A stretch of DNA of 64,000 bases from Pseudomonas sp. SDI (GTDB taxonomy: Bacteria; Pseudomonadota; Gammaproteobacteria; Pseudomonadales; Pseudomonadaceae). Position 1 is the stretch's first letter. Each line of letters begins with the position of its first letter. Under the pieces are notes generated by a model that saw nothing but the letters and a program-made list of their open reading frames with translations, searched no databases and was not told the DNA's origin. Positions 16,116 to 26,452 of this stretch are shown one piece after another. The stretch covers positions 1-64,000 of the forward strand of contig NZ_QETK01000001.1 in NCBI RefSeq assembly GCF_003105155.1. The letters are read 5' to 3'. The position numbers and the translations under genes are program-made.

Positions 16116-17597
16116 TCAGGCAATCGTGCCCAAGAGCTTTTCCCACTCCTTGTTTTCCTTCTTCGACACGCCACCCAGCAGGTCCAGCGCCTGGCGCAGA
16201 CGGAAGCGGGTCAGGTCCGGACCGAGGATTTCCATCGCATCGAGCACCGAGACCGAGCTGGCCTGGCCAGTGATCGCGGCAAACATCAGCGGCATGGCAT
16301 CACGCAGCTTCAGTTCCAGTGCCTCGACGACGGCCTGAATGGTCGCGGTGATCCGCTCTTTTTCCCACTGACGCAGGCTTTCCAGTTTCCACAGGATCAA
16401 TTGCATCACCTGACGCACCTGGTCGCCGGAGAGCTTCTTGCTTTCGAACAGCTTGGCGTCCAGCTTCAGCCCGCCTTCGAAGAAGAACCCGCCCAGCGGC
16501 GCAATCTGGCTGAAGGTTTCGACGCGACCCTGCACATGCGGGGCGATCTTCATCATGTAGTCGCTGTTGAACGCCCACTGCTGCACGCGCGCGGCAAACT
16601 CCTGCACCGGCAGGTCGCGCAACCACTGGCCGTTCAACCAGGACAGCTTCTCGATATCGAAAATCGGCCCGCCCAGCGAGACGCGGGACAGATCGAAGTG
16701 CTCGACCATTTCGCTCAGGGAGAATTTTTCGCGCTCGTCCGGCATCGACCAGCCCATGCGGCCCAGGTAGTTGAGCATCGCTTCCGGCATGAAGCCCATG
16801 CGCTCGTAGAAGGTAACCGAGGTCGGGTTCTTGCGCTTGGACAGCTTGCTCTTGTCCGGGTTGCGTAGCAGCGGCATGTAGCACAGCTGTGGCTGTTCCC
16901 AGCCGAAGTATTCGTACAGCTTGATCAGCTTGGGTGCCGACGGCAGCCACTCTTCACCGCGCAGAACGTGGGTGATGCCCATCAGGTGGTCGTCGACCAC
17001 GTTGGCCAGGAAGTACGTCGGCAGGCCGTCGGTCTTCATCAGCACCTGCATGTCCATGCGATCCCAGGGGATCTCGACATCGCCACGCAACAGATCAGGC
17101 ACCACGCAGATGCCTTCGCTCGGCACCTTCATGCGGATCACATGCGGCTCGCCAGCGGCCAGGCGGCGCGCCACTTCTTCAGGCGAGAGCAACAGGGCAC
17201 GGCCATCGTAACGCGGGGTTTCACCCCGCGCGATCTGCTCGGCACGCATCTGATCCAGCTCTTCGGCGGTACAGAAGCACGGGAAGGCATGACCGAGGTC
17301 GACCAGTTGCTGAGCGTACTGTTTGTAGATCTCACCACGTTCGCTCTGCCGGTACGGACCGTGCGGGCCACCAACATCCGGGCCTTCGCTCCACTCGATA
17401 CCCAGCCAGCGCAGGGCGTCGAAGATCTGCTGTTCGGATTCGCGGGTCGAACGCAACTGGTCGGTGTCTTCGATACGCAGGATGAATTCGCCACCGTGCT
17501 GCTTGGCGAAGCAGTAGTTGAACAGGGCGATGTAGGCGGTGCCGACATGGGGATCGCCAGTAGGCGAAGGCGCGATGCGCGTGCGAACGGTGGTCAT
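16116..17597 (-). CDS. gltX: Glutamate--tRNA ligase
   Basis: This enzyme charges tRNA-Glu with glutamate. The class I signature appears as [10 protein letters not shown] near residue 10, and the KMSKS-type loop as KLSKRK. At 493 residues it has normal length. I start at [14 protein letters not shown] (ATG 17595-17597); the longer frame adds 34 unrelated residues. It sits about 300 bases upstream of tRNA-Glu genes on the same strand, but a separate tRNA promoter lies between. Confidence 0.97.
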   Translation of the reverse strand: MTTVRTRIAPSPTGDPHVGTAYIALFNYCFAKQHGGEFILRIEDTDQLRSTRESEQQIFDALRWLGIEWSEGPDVGGPHGPYRQSERGEIYKQYAQQLVDLGHAFPCFCTAEELDQMRAEQIARGETPRYDGRALLLSPEEVARRLAAGEPHVIRMKVPSEGICVVPDLLRGDVEIPWDRMDMQVLMKTDGLPTYFLANVVDDHLMGITHVLRGEEWLPSAPKLIKLYEYFGWEQPQLCYMPLLRNPDKSKLSKRKNPTSVTFYERMGFMPEAMLNYLGRMGWSMPDEREKFSLSEMVEHFDLSRVSLGGPIFDIEKLSWLNGQWLRDLPVQEFAARVQQWAFNSDYMMKIAPHVQGRVETFSQIAPLGGFFFEGGLKLDAKLFESKKLSGDQVRQVMQLILWKLESLRQWEKERITATIQAVVEALELKLRDAMPLMFAAITGQASSVSVLDAMEILGPDLTRFRLRQALDLLGGVSKKENKEWEKLLGTIA

Positions 17598-17740
17598 GGG
17601 AGTCTCGAACAAGAGATGAAACAAAGGCTGGATGTTAACAGGGTGAAGGTGCCCGGCTCCAGTAATGGGCGCGATCGTCACTTGTGCCAGCGGATCCAAA
17701 ACTTGTTAAATTTGCTTACATTTTTAGAACGATCGTCCTC

Positions 17741-18781
17741 ATGCCTGCCCAACTCAAGCGTCGCCTGCTGATTTTTCTGACCCTGGTCGTCTTGATCGCC
17801 CTGGCCTTTCTGGCGCAGTGGTACTTCAAGGGACGCTTCTACGAGAGTACCGACAACGCCTATGTACAGGGCGAAATCACTCGACTGTCGAGCCAGCTCG
17901 GCGCGCGCATCGAGCAGGTGCTGGTCGAGGACAATCAGCACGTCGCCAAGGGCGACCTGCTGGTACGCCTTGAAGGTAACGACTTCCAGTTCGCCGTCGA
18001 GCGCGCCCGCGCCGCCCTGGAGACCCGCGCAGCTGAGCGCATGCAGGCCGAAAGTCGGCTCACCCAGCAGGCCAGCCTGATCGCTGCCGGCCAGGCCCAG
18101 GTGTCGGCCAACCAGGCGACCCTCGGCCGCACCCAGCTCGACCTGAACCGCGCCCAGGCGCTGCGCAAGCCCGGCTTCGTTTCCGAAGAGCGGGTGACCA
18201 CCCTCTCCGCCGAAAGCCACGTCGCCCGCTCCCAGGTCAGCAAGGCCCAGGCCGACCTGCAGGGTCAGCGCCAGCAGGTCAATGCCCTCAGCGCCGACAT
18301 CAAGCGCCTCGACGCCCAGATCGCCACCGCCCGCACCGACCTGGCCCAGGCCGAGCTGAACCTGGCGCGCAGCGAGATTCGCGCGCCGATCAGCGGCATG
18401 ATCGGCCAGCGCGCTGCACGCACCGGGCAATATGTGCAGGCCGGCGCTTACCTGCTGTCGATCGTTCCCGACCAGGACATCTGGGTGCAGGCCAACTTCA
18501 AGGAGACCCAAATCGGCAAGATGCAGCCGGGGCAGAAAGCCGAGCTGCGGTTCGACAGCTACCCCGACACCCCGATCGAAGGCCGCGTCGACAGCTTGTT
18601 CGCCGCTTCCGGCGCGCAGTTCAGCCTGCTACCACCGGACAACGCCACCGGCAACTTCACCAAGGTGGTGCAGCGCATTCCGGTCAAACTGACATTTGCC
18701 GCCGACAACCCGCTGCACGGCAAGATTCGCCCAGGCATGTCGGTGACCGCGACCGTCGATATCCGCGACAATGGCCGGTGA
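17741..18781 (+). CDS. HlyD-family membrane-fusion protein, EmrA type
   Basis: This is the periplasmic adaptor of a drug efflux pump. The 346-residue protein has one N-terminal transmembrane segment (about residues 6-27), a biotinyl-lipoyl half motif (FYESTDNAYVQGEITRLSSQ), a long coiled-coil hairpin (about 85-185) and a beta-barrel. I start at MPAQLKRRLL; an in-frame upstream ATG would add 19 poorly conserved residues. The palindrome ACGATCGT just before the ATG could be an operator. It overlaps the downstream MFS gene by 11 bases. Confidence 0.9.
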   Translation: MPAQLKRRLLIFLTLVVLIALAFLAQWYFKGRFYESTDNAYVQGEITRLSSQLGARIEQVLVEDNQHVAKGDLLVRLEGNDFQFAVERARAALETRAAERMQAESRLTQQASLIAAGQAQVSANQATLGRTQLDLNRAQALRKPGFVSEERVTTLSAESHVARSQVSKAQADLQGQRQQVNALSADIKRLDAQIATARTDLAQAELNLARSEIRAPISGMIGQRAARTGQYVQAGAYLLSIVPDQDIWVQANFKETQIGKMQPGQKAELRFDSYPDTPIEGRVDSLFAASGAQFSLLPPDNATGNFTKVVQRIPVKLTFAADNPLHGKIRPGMSVTATVDIRDNGR

Positions 18782-20321
18782 CCCGCTGATCCGTCCCGCC
18801 GGCGAACCGAGCCGGCGCGACTGGATCGCAGTGATGAGTGTGATGCTTGGCGCGTTCATGGCCGTGCTCGACATCCAGATCACCAACTCGTCGCTCAAGG
18901 ACATCCAGGGCGCGCTGTCGGCGACCCTGGAAGAAGGCTCATGGATCTCCACCTCGTACCTGGTTGCCGAGATCATCATGATCCCGCTGACCGCCTGGCT
19001 GGTGCAGTTGCTCTCGGCGCGGCGCCTGGCAGTGTGGGTATCGCTGGGCTTTCTGGCCTCCTCGCTGCTGTGTTCGATGGCCTGGAACCTGGAAAGCATG
19101 ATCGTGTTCCGGGCGATGCAGGGTTTCACCGGTGGCGCACTGATTCCGCTGGCGTTCACCCTGACCCTGATCAAGCTGCCGGAGCACCACCGCGCCAAAG
19201 GCATGGCCATGTTCGCCATGACCGCCACCTTCGCCCCGTCGATCGGCCCGACCCTGGGCGGCTGGCTGACTGAGAACTGGGGCTGGGAGTACATCTTCTA
19301 CATCAACGTTCCGCCTGGCCTGATCATGATCGCCGGCTTGATGTATGGCCTGGAGAAGAAGGCAGCGCACTGGGAACTGCTCAAGCGCACCGACTACGCC
19401 GGAATCGTCAGCCTTGGCGTGGGCCTGGGCTGCTTGCAGGTGTTTCTTGAGGAAGGCCACCGCAAGGACTGGCTGGAATCCGGGCTGATCGTGAGCCTGG
19501 GCAGTATCGCCCTGCTCAGCCTGATCACCTTCGTGATCGTACAGTTCTCCAAGCCGAACCCGCTGATCAACCTGCGCATCCTGCAGAACCGCAACTTCGG
19601 CCTGTCGAGCATCGCCAGCCTGGGAATGGGGGTCGGGCTGTATGGCTCGATCTATCTATTGCCGCTGTACCTGGCGCAGATCCAGAACTACAACGCGCTA
19701 CAGATCGGCGAAGTGATCATGTGGATGGGGATTCCGCAGCTGTTCCTGATACCGCTGGTGCCGCAACTGATGAAGGTAATCTCGCCAAAGATTCTCTGCA
19801 CACTCGGGTTTGGCCTGTTCGGCCTGGCCAGTTTCAGCTCGGGAGTGCTCAACCCGGACTTTGCCGGTACCCAGTTCAACCATATCCAGATCATTCGCGC
19901 ACTGGGCCAGCCGATGATCATGGTGACCATCTCGCTGATCGCCACGGCGTACATTCAGCCACAGGATGCCGGCTCGGCGTCGAGCCTGTTCAACATTCTC
20001 AGGAACCTGGGCGGGGCCATCGGCATTGCCTTGCTGGCGACGCTGCTGGATGCGCGGACCAAGGTGTATTTCGACTATTTGCGCGAGGCGATCGTGCCGA
20101 CCAACCCACAGGTGGCAGAGCGCTTGGCGCTGCTGACCGAGAAGCTCGGCAGCGAGGCCGCGGCGCTGGGCAAGCTGAGCGAAATCACCCATCAGCAAGC
20201 GATGATCATGGCCTACAACGATGCCTTCCATTTTGTCGGCATCGGCCTGGCGATCAGCATGCTCGCGGTGTTGCTGACGCGCAAGCTGCCGCAGGGGGTT
20301 AAGGCGGGTGAGGCGCACTGA
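18771..20321 (+). CDS. EmrB/QacA-type MFS drug exporter (DHA2 family)
   Basis: The 516-residue proton-driven exporter has about 14 predicted hydrophobic helices and the family motif LGAFMAVLDIQITNSSL near residue 28. It overlaps the HlyD-type gene and should form a tripartite pump with it and an outer-membrane channel encoded elsewhere. Substrate specificity cannot be read. Confidence 0.92.
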   Translation: MAGDPLIRPAGEPSRRDWIAVMSVMLGAFMAVLDIQITNSSLKDIQGALSATLEEGSWISTSYLVAEIIMIPLTAWLVQLLSARRLAVWVSLGFLASSLLCSMAWNLESMIVFRAMQGFTGGALIPLAFTLTLIKLPEHHRAKGMAMFAMTATFAPSIGPTLGGWLTENWGWEYIFYINVPPGLIMIAGLMYGLEKKAAHWELLKRTDYAGIVSLGVGLGCLQVFLEEGHRKDWLESGLIVSLGSIALLSLITFVIVQFSKPNPLINLRILQNRNFGLSSIASLGMGVGLYGSIYLLPLYLAQIQNYNALQIGEVIMWMGIPQLFLIPLVPQLMKVISPKILCTLGFGLFGLASFSSGVLNPDFAGTQFNHIQIIRALGQPMIMVTISLIATAYIQPQDAGSASSLFNILRNLGGAIGIALLATLLDARTKVYFDYLREAIVPTNPQVAERLALLTEKLGSEAAALGKLSEITHQQAMIMAYNDAFHFVGIGLAISMLAVLLTRKLPQGVKAGEAH

Positions 20322-20339
20322 TTGCCGGCGATGAGGCCC

Positions 20340-22355
20340 TCACACGGTGATCAAGCGCTCGCGCAACTGGGTAATCTCGTCGCGCAACTGCGCCGCCGCC
20401 TCGAACTCCAGGTCCCGCGCGAGCTGGTACATCTTCTCTTCCAGCTGCTTGATGCGCTTGGCAATCTCCCCCGGCGAACGCAGTTCGGCCTCGTAGCGCG
20501 CGCTCTCTTCGGCCGCCTTGGCCATGCCCTTGCGCTTCTTGCTGCGCGAGCCCGGCACGTTGGCGCCTTCCATGATGTCGGTGATGTCCTTGACCACGCC
20601 CTTGGGCACGATGCCATTGGCTTCGTTGAAGGCGATCTGCTTGTCGCGCCGCCGCTCGGTCTCGCCGATCGCCCGCTCCATCGAACCGGTCATCCGGTCG
20701 GCATACAAGATCGCCCGGCCATTGAGGTTACGCGCCGCCCGACCGATGGTCTGGATCAACGACCGCTCCGAGCGCAGGAACCCTTCCTTGTCGGCATCGA
20801 GGATCGCCACCAGCGATACCTCCGGCATGTCCAGCCCCTCACGCAGCAGGTTGATCCCCACCAACACATCGAAGGTGCCCAGGCGCAGGTCGCGGATGAT
20901 CTCGACCCGCTCCACCGTGTCGATATCCGAGTGCAGGTAGCGCACGCGCACATCGTGGTCGGCCAGGTAGTCGGTGAGGTCCTCGGCCATGCGCTTGGTC
21001 AGCGTGGTGACCAGCACCCGCTCCTCCACCGCTACGCGCTTGTGGATTTCCGAGAGCAGATCGTCGACCTGGGTAGTCGCCGGACGCACTTCGACCTGCG
21101 GGTCAACCAGGCCGGTCGGCCGCACCACCTGCTCGACCACCCGTCCAGCATGGTCGGCCTCGTACGCCCCCGGCGTCGCCGAAACGAAAATGGTCTGCGG
21201 GCTGACCTCTTCCCACTCGTCGAAGCGCATCGGCCGGTTGTCCAACGCCGACGGCAGGCGGAAACCGTATTCCACCAGGGTCTCCTTGCGCGAACGGTCG
21301 CCCTTGTACATCGCCCCGACCTGCGGAACGCTGACGTGGGATTCATCGATCACCAGCAGGGCATCGGCCGGCAGGTAGTCGTACAGGGTCGGCGGCGCCG
21401 CGCCAGCCGGCCGCCCGGAGAGGTAGCGCGAGTAGTTCTCGATACCGTTGCAGTAACCCAGTTCGAGGATCATCTCCAGGTCGAAGCGAGTGCGCTGCTC
21501 AAGCCGCTGCGCTTCCACCAGCTTATTGGCCTTGTGCAGGTATTCGAGCCGTTCCTGCAACTCGACCTTGATCCCCTCCACCGCCTCCAGCAGCGTCTCG
21601 CGCGGGGTGACGTAGTGGCTCTTAGGGTAGAAGGTGAAGCGCGGCAGCTTGCGGATCACTTCGCCGGTGAGTGGGTCGAAGGCGGCAATGTTCTCCACCT
21701 CGTCGTCGAACAACTCGATGCGGATCGCCTCCAGGTCCGATTCGGCCGGGAACACGTCGATCACATCACCACGCACGCGGAAGGTGGCGCGGGCAAAGTC
21801 CATCTCGTTGCGGGTGTATTGCAGGTCGGCCAGGCGGCGCAGCAAGGCGCGCTGGTCGAGCTTGTCGCCACGGTCCACGTGCAACACCATCTTCAGGTAG
21901 GTTTCCGGGCTACCCAGGCCATAGATGCACGACACCGTGGTGACGATGATCGCATCGCGGCGTTCCAGCAGGGCCTTGGTCGCCGACAGGCGCATCTGCT
22001 CGATATGGTCGTTGATCGAAGCATCCTTCTCGATGAAGGTGTCCGAGGATGGCACATAGGCTTCGGGCTGGTAGTAATCGTAGTAGGAGACGAAATACTC
22101 CACCGCGTTGTTCGGGAAAAACGCCTTGAACTCGCCATACAACTGGGCCGCAAGGGTCTTGTTCGGCGCCAGCACCAAGGTCGGGCGCTGCACCTGGGCA
22201 ATGACGTTGGCGATGCTGAAGGTCTTGCCCGAACCGGTCACGCCGAGCAGGGTCTGATGCGCGAGGCCGGCCTCGATACCTTCGACCATCAAGCGGATGG
22301 CCTCGGGCTGGTCGCCGGCCGGCTGGAAACGCGTGACGAGCTGAAACTCGGACAT
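20340..22355 (-). CDS. uvrB: UvrABC excision nuclease subunit B
   Basis: This is the damage-verifying helicase-like subunit of nucleotide excision repair. The 671-residue protein has Walker [11 protein letters not shown] near residue 40, the beta-hairpin region [21 protein letters not shown], helicase motifs ([21 protein letters not shown]) and the C-terminal UVR segment that binds UvrC. It has a LexA box 33 bp upstream, so SOS induction is expected. Confidence 0.97.
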   Translation of the reverse strand: MSEFQLVTRFQPAGDQPEAIRLMVEGIEAGLAHQTLLGVTGSGKTFSIANVIAQVQRPTLVLAPNKTLAAQLYGEFKAFFPNNAVEYFVSYYDYYQPEAYVPSSDTFIEKDASINDHIEQMRLSATKALLERRDAIIVTTVSCIYGLGSPETYLKMVLHVDRGDKLDQRALLRRLADLQYTRNEMDFARATFRVRGDVIDVFPAESDLEAIRIELFDDEVENIAAFDPLTGEVIRKLPRFTFYPKSHYVTPRETLLEAVEGIKVELQERLEYLHKANKLVEAQRLEQRTRFDLEMILELGYCNGIENYSRYLSGRPAGAAPPTLYDYLPADALLVIDESHVSVPQVGAMYKGDRSRKETLVEYGFRLPSALDNRPMRFDEWEEVSPQTIFVSATPGAYEADHAGRVVEQVVRPTGLVDPQVEVRPATTQVDDLLSEIHKRVAVEERVLVTTLTKRMAEDLTDYLADHDVRVRYLHSDIDTVERVEIIRDLRLGTFDVLVGINLLREGLDMPEVSLVAILDADKEGFLRSERSLIQTIGRAARNLNGRAILYADRMTGSMERAIGETERRRDKQIAFNEANGIVPKGVVKDITDIMEGANVPGSRSKKRKGMAKAAEESARYEAELRSPGEIAKRIKQLEEKMYQLARDLEFEAAAQLRDEITQLRERLITV

Positions 22356-22387
22356 GACGAACCTCTGAGGTGTGCGGAAACAGGCAA

Positions 22388-22403
22388 CTGTATTTATAGA
22401 CAG
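22388..22403. promoter_or_regulatory. LexA (SOS) box upstream of uvrB
   Basis: CTGT-N8-ACAG is a perfect match to the gammaproteobacterial SOS box core, with an AT-rich centre (ATTTATAG). It lies 33 bp before the uvrB start codon. Confidence 0.8.
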
Positions 22404-22648
22404 TATTTATACCCAATTTAGGGCGCCACGCGCCAGTTTCAAGCGTAATTGCCGGACATTTCCCACGGTTGACCGGGAGAAACGACTAACGGTCGAAAAA
22501 TATTCGGCCAAACAGCAGGAAAAGCTGCGACAGACTGTCGCCGTGACCGACGGGTATCACTATACTGACTCCCCGTTTGTGCACCGCTCTAGTGCATCCG
22601 ACTGGAGCGTGCGACCCCTATCACTCTCCATTCAGAGCCAAGGTAATA

Positions 22649-23839
22649 ATGAGCCTGTTTTCCGCTGTCGAGCTGGCACCACGCGATCCCATTCTGGGCC
22701 TCAACGAAGCATTCAATGCCGACACCCGCACCCACAAGGTGAACCTGGGCGTGGGCGTGTACTGCAACGAAGAAGGGCGTATTCCACTGCTGCGTGCGGT
22801 CATCGAAGCCGAAACCCAACGTGCAGCCCAGCACGCCTCCCGTGGCTACCTGCCGATCGACGGCATCGTGGCTTACGACCAGGCGGTGCAGAAGCTGCTG
22901 TTCGGCGCCGAGTCCCCTCTGCTGGCCGCTGGCCGCGTGATCACCACCCAGGCCGTCGGCGGTACCGGCGCGCTGAAGATCGGTGCAGACTTCCTCAAGC
23001 AGCTGTCGCCAAACGCTGTCGTTGCAATCAGCGACCCGAGCTGGGAAAACCACCGCGCGCTGTTCGAAACGGCCGGGTTCCCGGTACAGAACTACCGCTA
23101 CTACGACGCGGCCAGCCACGACGTCAACCGCACCGGCATGCTTGAAGACCTCAATGCCCTGCCGTCCGGTTCGATCATCGTCCTGCACGCCTGCTGCCAC
23201 AACCCGACCGGCGTCGACCTCAGCCCCGCGGACTGGAACAACGTTCTCGATGTGATCAAGGCTAAAGGCCACATTCCATTCCTGGACATGGCCTACCAGG
23301 GCTTCGGCGACGGCATTGCCGAAGACGCTGGCGCCGTGCGCCTGTTCGCCGAATCGGGGCTGAACTTCTTCGTTTCCAGCTCGTTCTCGAAATCCTTCTC
23401 GCTGTACGGCGAGCGTGTCGGCGCCCTGTCGATCGTCACCGAGTCCAAGGAAGAGAGCGCCCGCGTACTGTCGCAGGTCAAGCGCGTCATCCGTACCAAC
23501 TACTCCAACCCGCCAACCCACGGCGCCAGCATCGTTGCCGCCGTACTCAACAGCGAAGAACTGCGCGCCATGTGGGAAGCCGAGCTGGGCGAAATGCGCC
23601 AGCGTATCCGCGGCATGCGCAACCAGATGGTCGAGCTGCTGGCCGCCAAAGGCCATGACTTCAGCTTCGTCGGCCGTCAGCGCGGCATGTTCTCCTACTC
23701 GGGCCTGACCGTTGAACAGGTCGCTCGCCTGAAGAATGAGTTCGCGATCTACGCGCTGGATACCGGCCGGATCTGCGTCGCGTCGTTGAACCAGCGCAAC
23801 ATTGGCATCGTCACCGACGCGATCATCGAAGTACTGTAA
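22649..23839 (+). CDS. Aromatic/aspartate aminotransferase (class I)
   Basis: This PLP enzyme transfers amino groups between aspartate or aromatic amino acids and 2-oxoglutarate. The 396-residue length, the PLP-lysine motif SSSFSKSFSLYGERVG and the N terminus MSLFSAVELAPRDPILGLNE fit TyrB/AspC. ATG 22649 follows AAGG directly; the longest frame starts 72 bases earlier without support. It is divergent from uvrB and is followed by tRNA-Asn on the same strand. Confidence 0.93.
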   Translation: MSLFSAVELAPRDPILGLNEAFNADTRTHKVNLGVGVYCNEEGRIPLLRAVIEAETQRAAQHASRGYLPIDGIVAYDQAVQKLLFGAESPLLAAGRVITTQAVGGTGALKIGADFLKQLSPNAVVAISDPSWENHRALFETAGFPVQNYRYYDAASHDVNRTGMLEDLNALPSGSIIVLHACCHNPTGVDLSPADWNNVLDVIKAKGHIPFLDMAYQGFGDGIAEDAGAVRLFAESGLNFFVSSSFSKSFSLYGERVGALSIVTESKEESARVLSQVKRVIRTNYSNPPTHGASIVAAVLNSEELRAMWEAELGEMRQRIRGMRNQMVELLAAKGHDFSFVGRQRGMFSYSGLTVEQVARLKNEFAIYALDTGRICVASLNQRNIGIVTDAIIEVL

Positions 23840-23862
23840 GGCAACCTTTGCTCAGGGGAGGC

Positions 23863-23890
23863 TTGACTTCCCCTTAGCAATCAGTAAGAT
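23863..23890 (+). promoter_or_regulatory. Promoter of tRNA-Asn
   Basis: TTGACT and TAAGAT, spaced 16 bp, end 11 bases before the mature tRNA-Asn. Confidence 0.65.
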
Positions 23891-23901
23891 ACGCCACAGA
23901 T

Positions 23902-23977
23902 TCCGCGATAGCTCAGTCGGTAGAGCAAATGACTGTTAATCATTGGGTCCCAGGTTCGAGTCCTGGTCGCGGAGCCA
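23902..23977 (+). tRNA. tRNA-Asn (anticodon GTT)
   Basis: This 76-nt tRNA has an encoded CCA. The anticodon loop CTGTTAA gives GTT. Its own promoter and a terminator flank it. Confidence 0.97.
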
Positions 23978-23983
23978 AACACT

Positions 23984-24021
23984 AAAAAACCTCCAGTTGC
24001 CTCAGGCACTGGAGGTTTTTT
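23984..24021. terminator. Terminator after tRNA-Asn
   Basis: CCTCCAGT / ACTGGAGG stem with flanking A6 and T6 runs, suited to both the tRNA and the opposing DUF1285 gene. Confidence 0.85.
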
Positions 24022-24107
24022 CGTTTCTGCCCCACGCAAACGCCAGGGATGGGCCGAGCGGTGCGCCACCTCCGCACAACGCGCCACATTGGCGGAAAAC
24101 ACGGAAC

Positions 24108-24668
24108 CTATTGACGCCCAATGGGGAAGAACGCCCCGCCACTCCAAACACCCAGCCATTGTTCACCGTCGATTTCGCAGTCCTGCGCCAGCTCCACCAA
24201 CTGGTAGAACACGTTGCGATGAATCAGCGCTTCGAGATTGCTGCGCATGTGCACATAGGGCGCCGGCTCCTGCGTCAGCGGATCAATCACAAAACGTAGC
24301 GGATGCTCGGCGCCCGCCTCGACCACTTCGTCGACATTGCTGGTAAAACGCAACAGCTGCTCGGCACCACGCCCCTCCACCGCCAGGCTGACGGCAATGA
24401 ACGGCGCGTCGTCGACCTTGATCCCGACCTTTTCCACCGGAGTGATCAGGAAGTAATCGTCGCCATCGCGACGAAGGATAGTGGAGAACAGCTTGACCAT
24501 CGGCTTACGGCCGATCGGCGTGCCCTGGTAGAACCAGGTGCCGTCACGGGCGATACGCATATCGATATCGCCGCAGAAATCCGGATTCCACAGGTGTACC
24601 GGGGGCAGACCTTTATCCGCCTTGGGGATTTGCGCCAACAGATCGTTGGCCTTACCGGTATCGACCAT
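24108..24668 (-). CDS. DUF1285 family protein
   Basis: The 186-residue cytoplasmic protein of unknown function matches DUF1285 by its features LWNPDFCGDIDMRIARDGTW and DYFLITPVEKVGIKVDDAPF. ATG 24668 has GAGGAG eight bases upstream; an in-frame TTG two codons earlier is less likely. It is followed by no gene on this strand and is preceded by a lipoprotein gene 12 bases away, probably co-transcribed. Confidence 0.85.
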   Translation of the reverse strand: MVDTGKANDLLAQIPKADKGLPPVHLWNPDFCGDIDMRIARDGTWFYQGTPIGRKPMVKLFSTILRRDGDDYFLITPVEKVGIKVDDAPFIAVSLAVEGRGAEQLLRFTSNVDEVVEAGAEHPLRFVIDPLTQEPAPYVHMRSNLEALIHRNVFYQLVELAQDCEIDGEQWLGVWSGGAFFPIGRQ

Positions 24669-24680
24669 CTTCAACGCTCC

Positions 24681-25283
24681 TCAGCGACTCACACCCAACA
24701 GACTGCGAGCGTATTCCTCCAGGGGTGGCCCAAGCAAATCGGCTGGCTTGTTGTCATGGAACGTCAGCAAACCGCCACGACTGCGAATGGTGGTAGTGTC
24801 GATCAAGTAGCGGGTGCTGGTTTCGATAAGCATCAGCTGAATGGTGCCAGTATCGATGCCCAGGCGATCGACCGCCTGCTCGTCATACCATTCGTCACCA
24901 TTGCCGATGCGGTCGTCAGCCTTGGCGAAGCGGGTATACAGCAGGTAATGCGCCCCCACCGAGCGGGCCTCTTCCAGCGCCTGCTCCAGGCCCAACGGCC
25001 CACGTGCACGGCGCACCAGCGGGAAATACTCGATGAAGCCCTTGAAGGCCTCCTCAGCCACCACATTCGGCCGCGGGTAAGCGCTACCCGGCGGTACAAA
25101 GGCACCCTGGCCGATGAAAATGAATGAGTCAGGTTGCAGGCGCAACGACATCGAGCGGCGGGTTTCGCTATGGTCGAGCAGACCAGCGTCGCTCAAATGG
25201 TAACGGGCACCCTCGCCCATATCGCTGACATTCATGCAGCCGCCCAGCGCCAACAGCGCCAGCGGCAGAACCAGGCTACGCAT
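24681..25283 (-). CDS. DUF4823 lipoprotein
   Basis: The 200-residue protein has a lipoprotein signal peptide, MRSLVLPLALLALGGC, with a lipobox cysteine at residue 16. The body includes the DUF4823-like segment SVGAHYLLYTRFAKADDRIGN. The residue after the cysteine is Met, so outer-membrane sorting is expected. Function unknown. Confidence 0.82.
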   Translation of the reverse strand: MRSLVLPLALLALGGCMNVSDMGEGARYHLSDAGLLDHSETRRSMSLRLQPDSFIFIGQGAFVPPGSAYPRPNVVAEEAFKGFIEYFPLVRRARGPLGLEQALEEARSVGAHYLLYTRFAKADDRIGNGDEWYDEQAVDRLGIDTGTIQLMLIETSTRYLIDTTTIRSRGGLLTFHDNKPADLLGPPLEEYARSLLGVSR

Positions 25284-25358
25284 CTTTCCTCCAGAGGCCG
25301 GCGACGGAAAACCGGCGAACAGCCGGCAGATGCAGGTTTTGCGCCAGCTTCTTGCAGC

Positions 25359-26327
25359 CTAGCCGCCGATGATCTTCATCACCGTGGCGCCGCCGGAAAA
25401 CGCCAGCGCCTGCTTGTCGCCCAGCGCCTTGACCAGCAGCCCCTGCAACGCCGGCAGAGCCTGGTGACGTGGCTTGTCGAGCAGGTCGCCGATGAAATGC
25501 CGGTTGCTCGACGACAAGCAACCATGCAGCCAGCCCGTGGAAGACAGGCGCAGCCGCGAACAGGTGCGGCAGAACGGCACGCTCTCGTTGGCGATCACAC
25601 CGAAATAGCCCAGCGCGGGGATGCGGTAGCGCAGCGCGGTGGCATCGAATGGCGCGTCGGCCTGCAAGTACTCGTGATGCGCACCGATCACCCGCAACAG
25701 CTCGTCGAGCCCGACAAACTGCTGCAGGAAGGCATTGTTGTCGCGGGCCAGGTGCCCCATGCGCATCAGCTCGATGAAGCGCAGCTCGTAACCACGCGCC
25801 AGGCAATACTCCAGCAATGGCAGCACCTGATCGAGGTTCTGCCCGCGCAACGGCACCATGTTGACCTTGATCTTCATCCCCGCCTCGCTGGCCAGTTGCA
25901 TGCCGGTCAGCACCGCCTGCAAGTCACCGCCACGGGCAATGCCGCGAAACGCCTGGGCATCGAGGGTATCGAGGGAAACGTTGATCCGCCGGATGCCGGC
26001 CGCCTGCAGCACCGGCAGCTTGCGTTCGAGCAGTTGACCATTGGTGGTCAGGCTGATGTCGTCCAGGCCGAGGCCGGCAACAGACGAGAGAAACGCTTCG
26101 AGCTTGGGGCTGACCAGCGGTTCGCCGCCAGTGATGCGCAGGCGCTCGATGCCGGCAGCTTCGATCAGGTAGGCCACACCGCGGGCCATGGCCTCGGCAG
26201 ACAGCTCATCCTGCGCGGCGACTAGGCGCTTGCCATCCGGCACGCAGTAAGTGCAGGCATAGTTGCACGCGGCGGTGAGGCTGACACGCAAGTTGCGAAA
26301 ACGTCTGCCTTGCTGATCGACGATCAT
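25359..26327 (-). CDS. moaA: GTP 3',8-cyclase MoaA (radical SAM)
   Basis: It catalyses the first step of molybdenum cofactor synthesis, rearranging GTP to 3',8-cyclo-GTP. The radical SAM motif CNYACTYC (near residue 25), the second cluster segment FCRTCSRLRLSSTGWLHGC, and the C-terminal Gly-Gly essential for activity are all present. I start at MIVDQQGRRFRNLR (ATG 26325-26327) with GGAG upstream, giving 322 residues. No other moa gene is adjacent. Pseudomonads often have a second moaA, so this may be a paralogue. Confidence 0.9.
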   Translation of the reverse strand: MIVDQQGRRFRNLRVSLTAACNYACTYCVPDGKRLVAAQDELSAEAMARGVAYLIEAAGIERLRITGGEPLVSPKLEAFLSSVAGLGLDDISLTTNGQLLERKLPVLQAAGIRRINVSLDTLDAQAFRGIARGGDLQAVLTGMQLASEAGMKIKVNMVPLRGQNLDQVLPLLEYCLARGYELRFIELMRMGHLARDNNAFLQQFVGLDELLRVIGAHHEYLQADAPFDATALRYRIPALGYFGVIANESVPFCRTCSRLRLSSTGWLHGCLSSSNRHFIGDLLDKPRHQALPALQGLLVKALGDKQALAFSGGATVMKIIGG

Positions 26328-26452
26328 GAAGCACTCCGGCATGGAAAATTCGGCCTGCAAAACTTGACTCAGAAATCAAGTTTTTGCAAGCCTCCTACCC
26401 GAGTATATGCCTGCTGGCGGTCGCCCCATAGCACTGGAGCGACGCCGGCGAC

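Noticed and set aside
20322..22421. 699-codon plus-strand frame opposite uvrB
   Set aside because: Antisense of uvrB, whose motifs are unambiguous.
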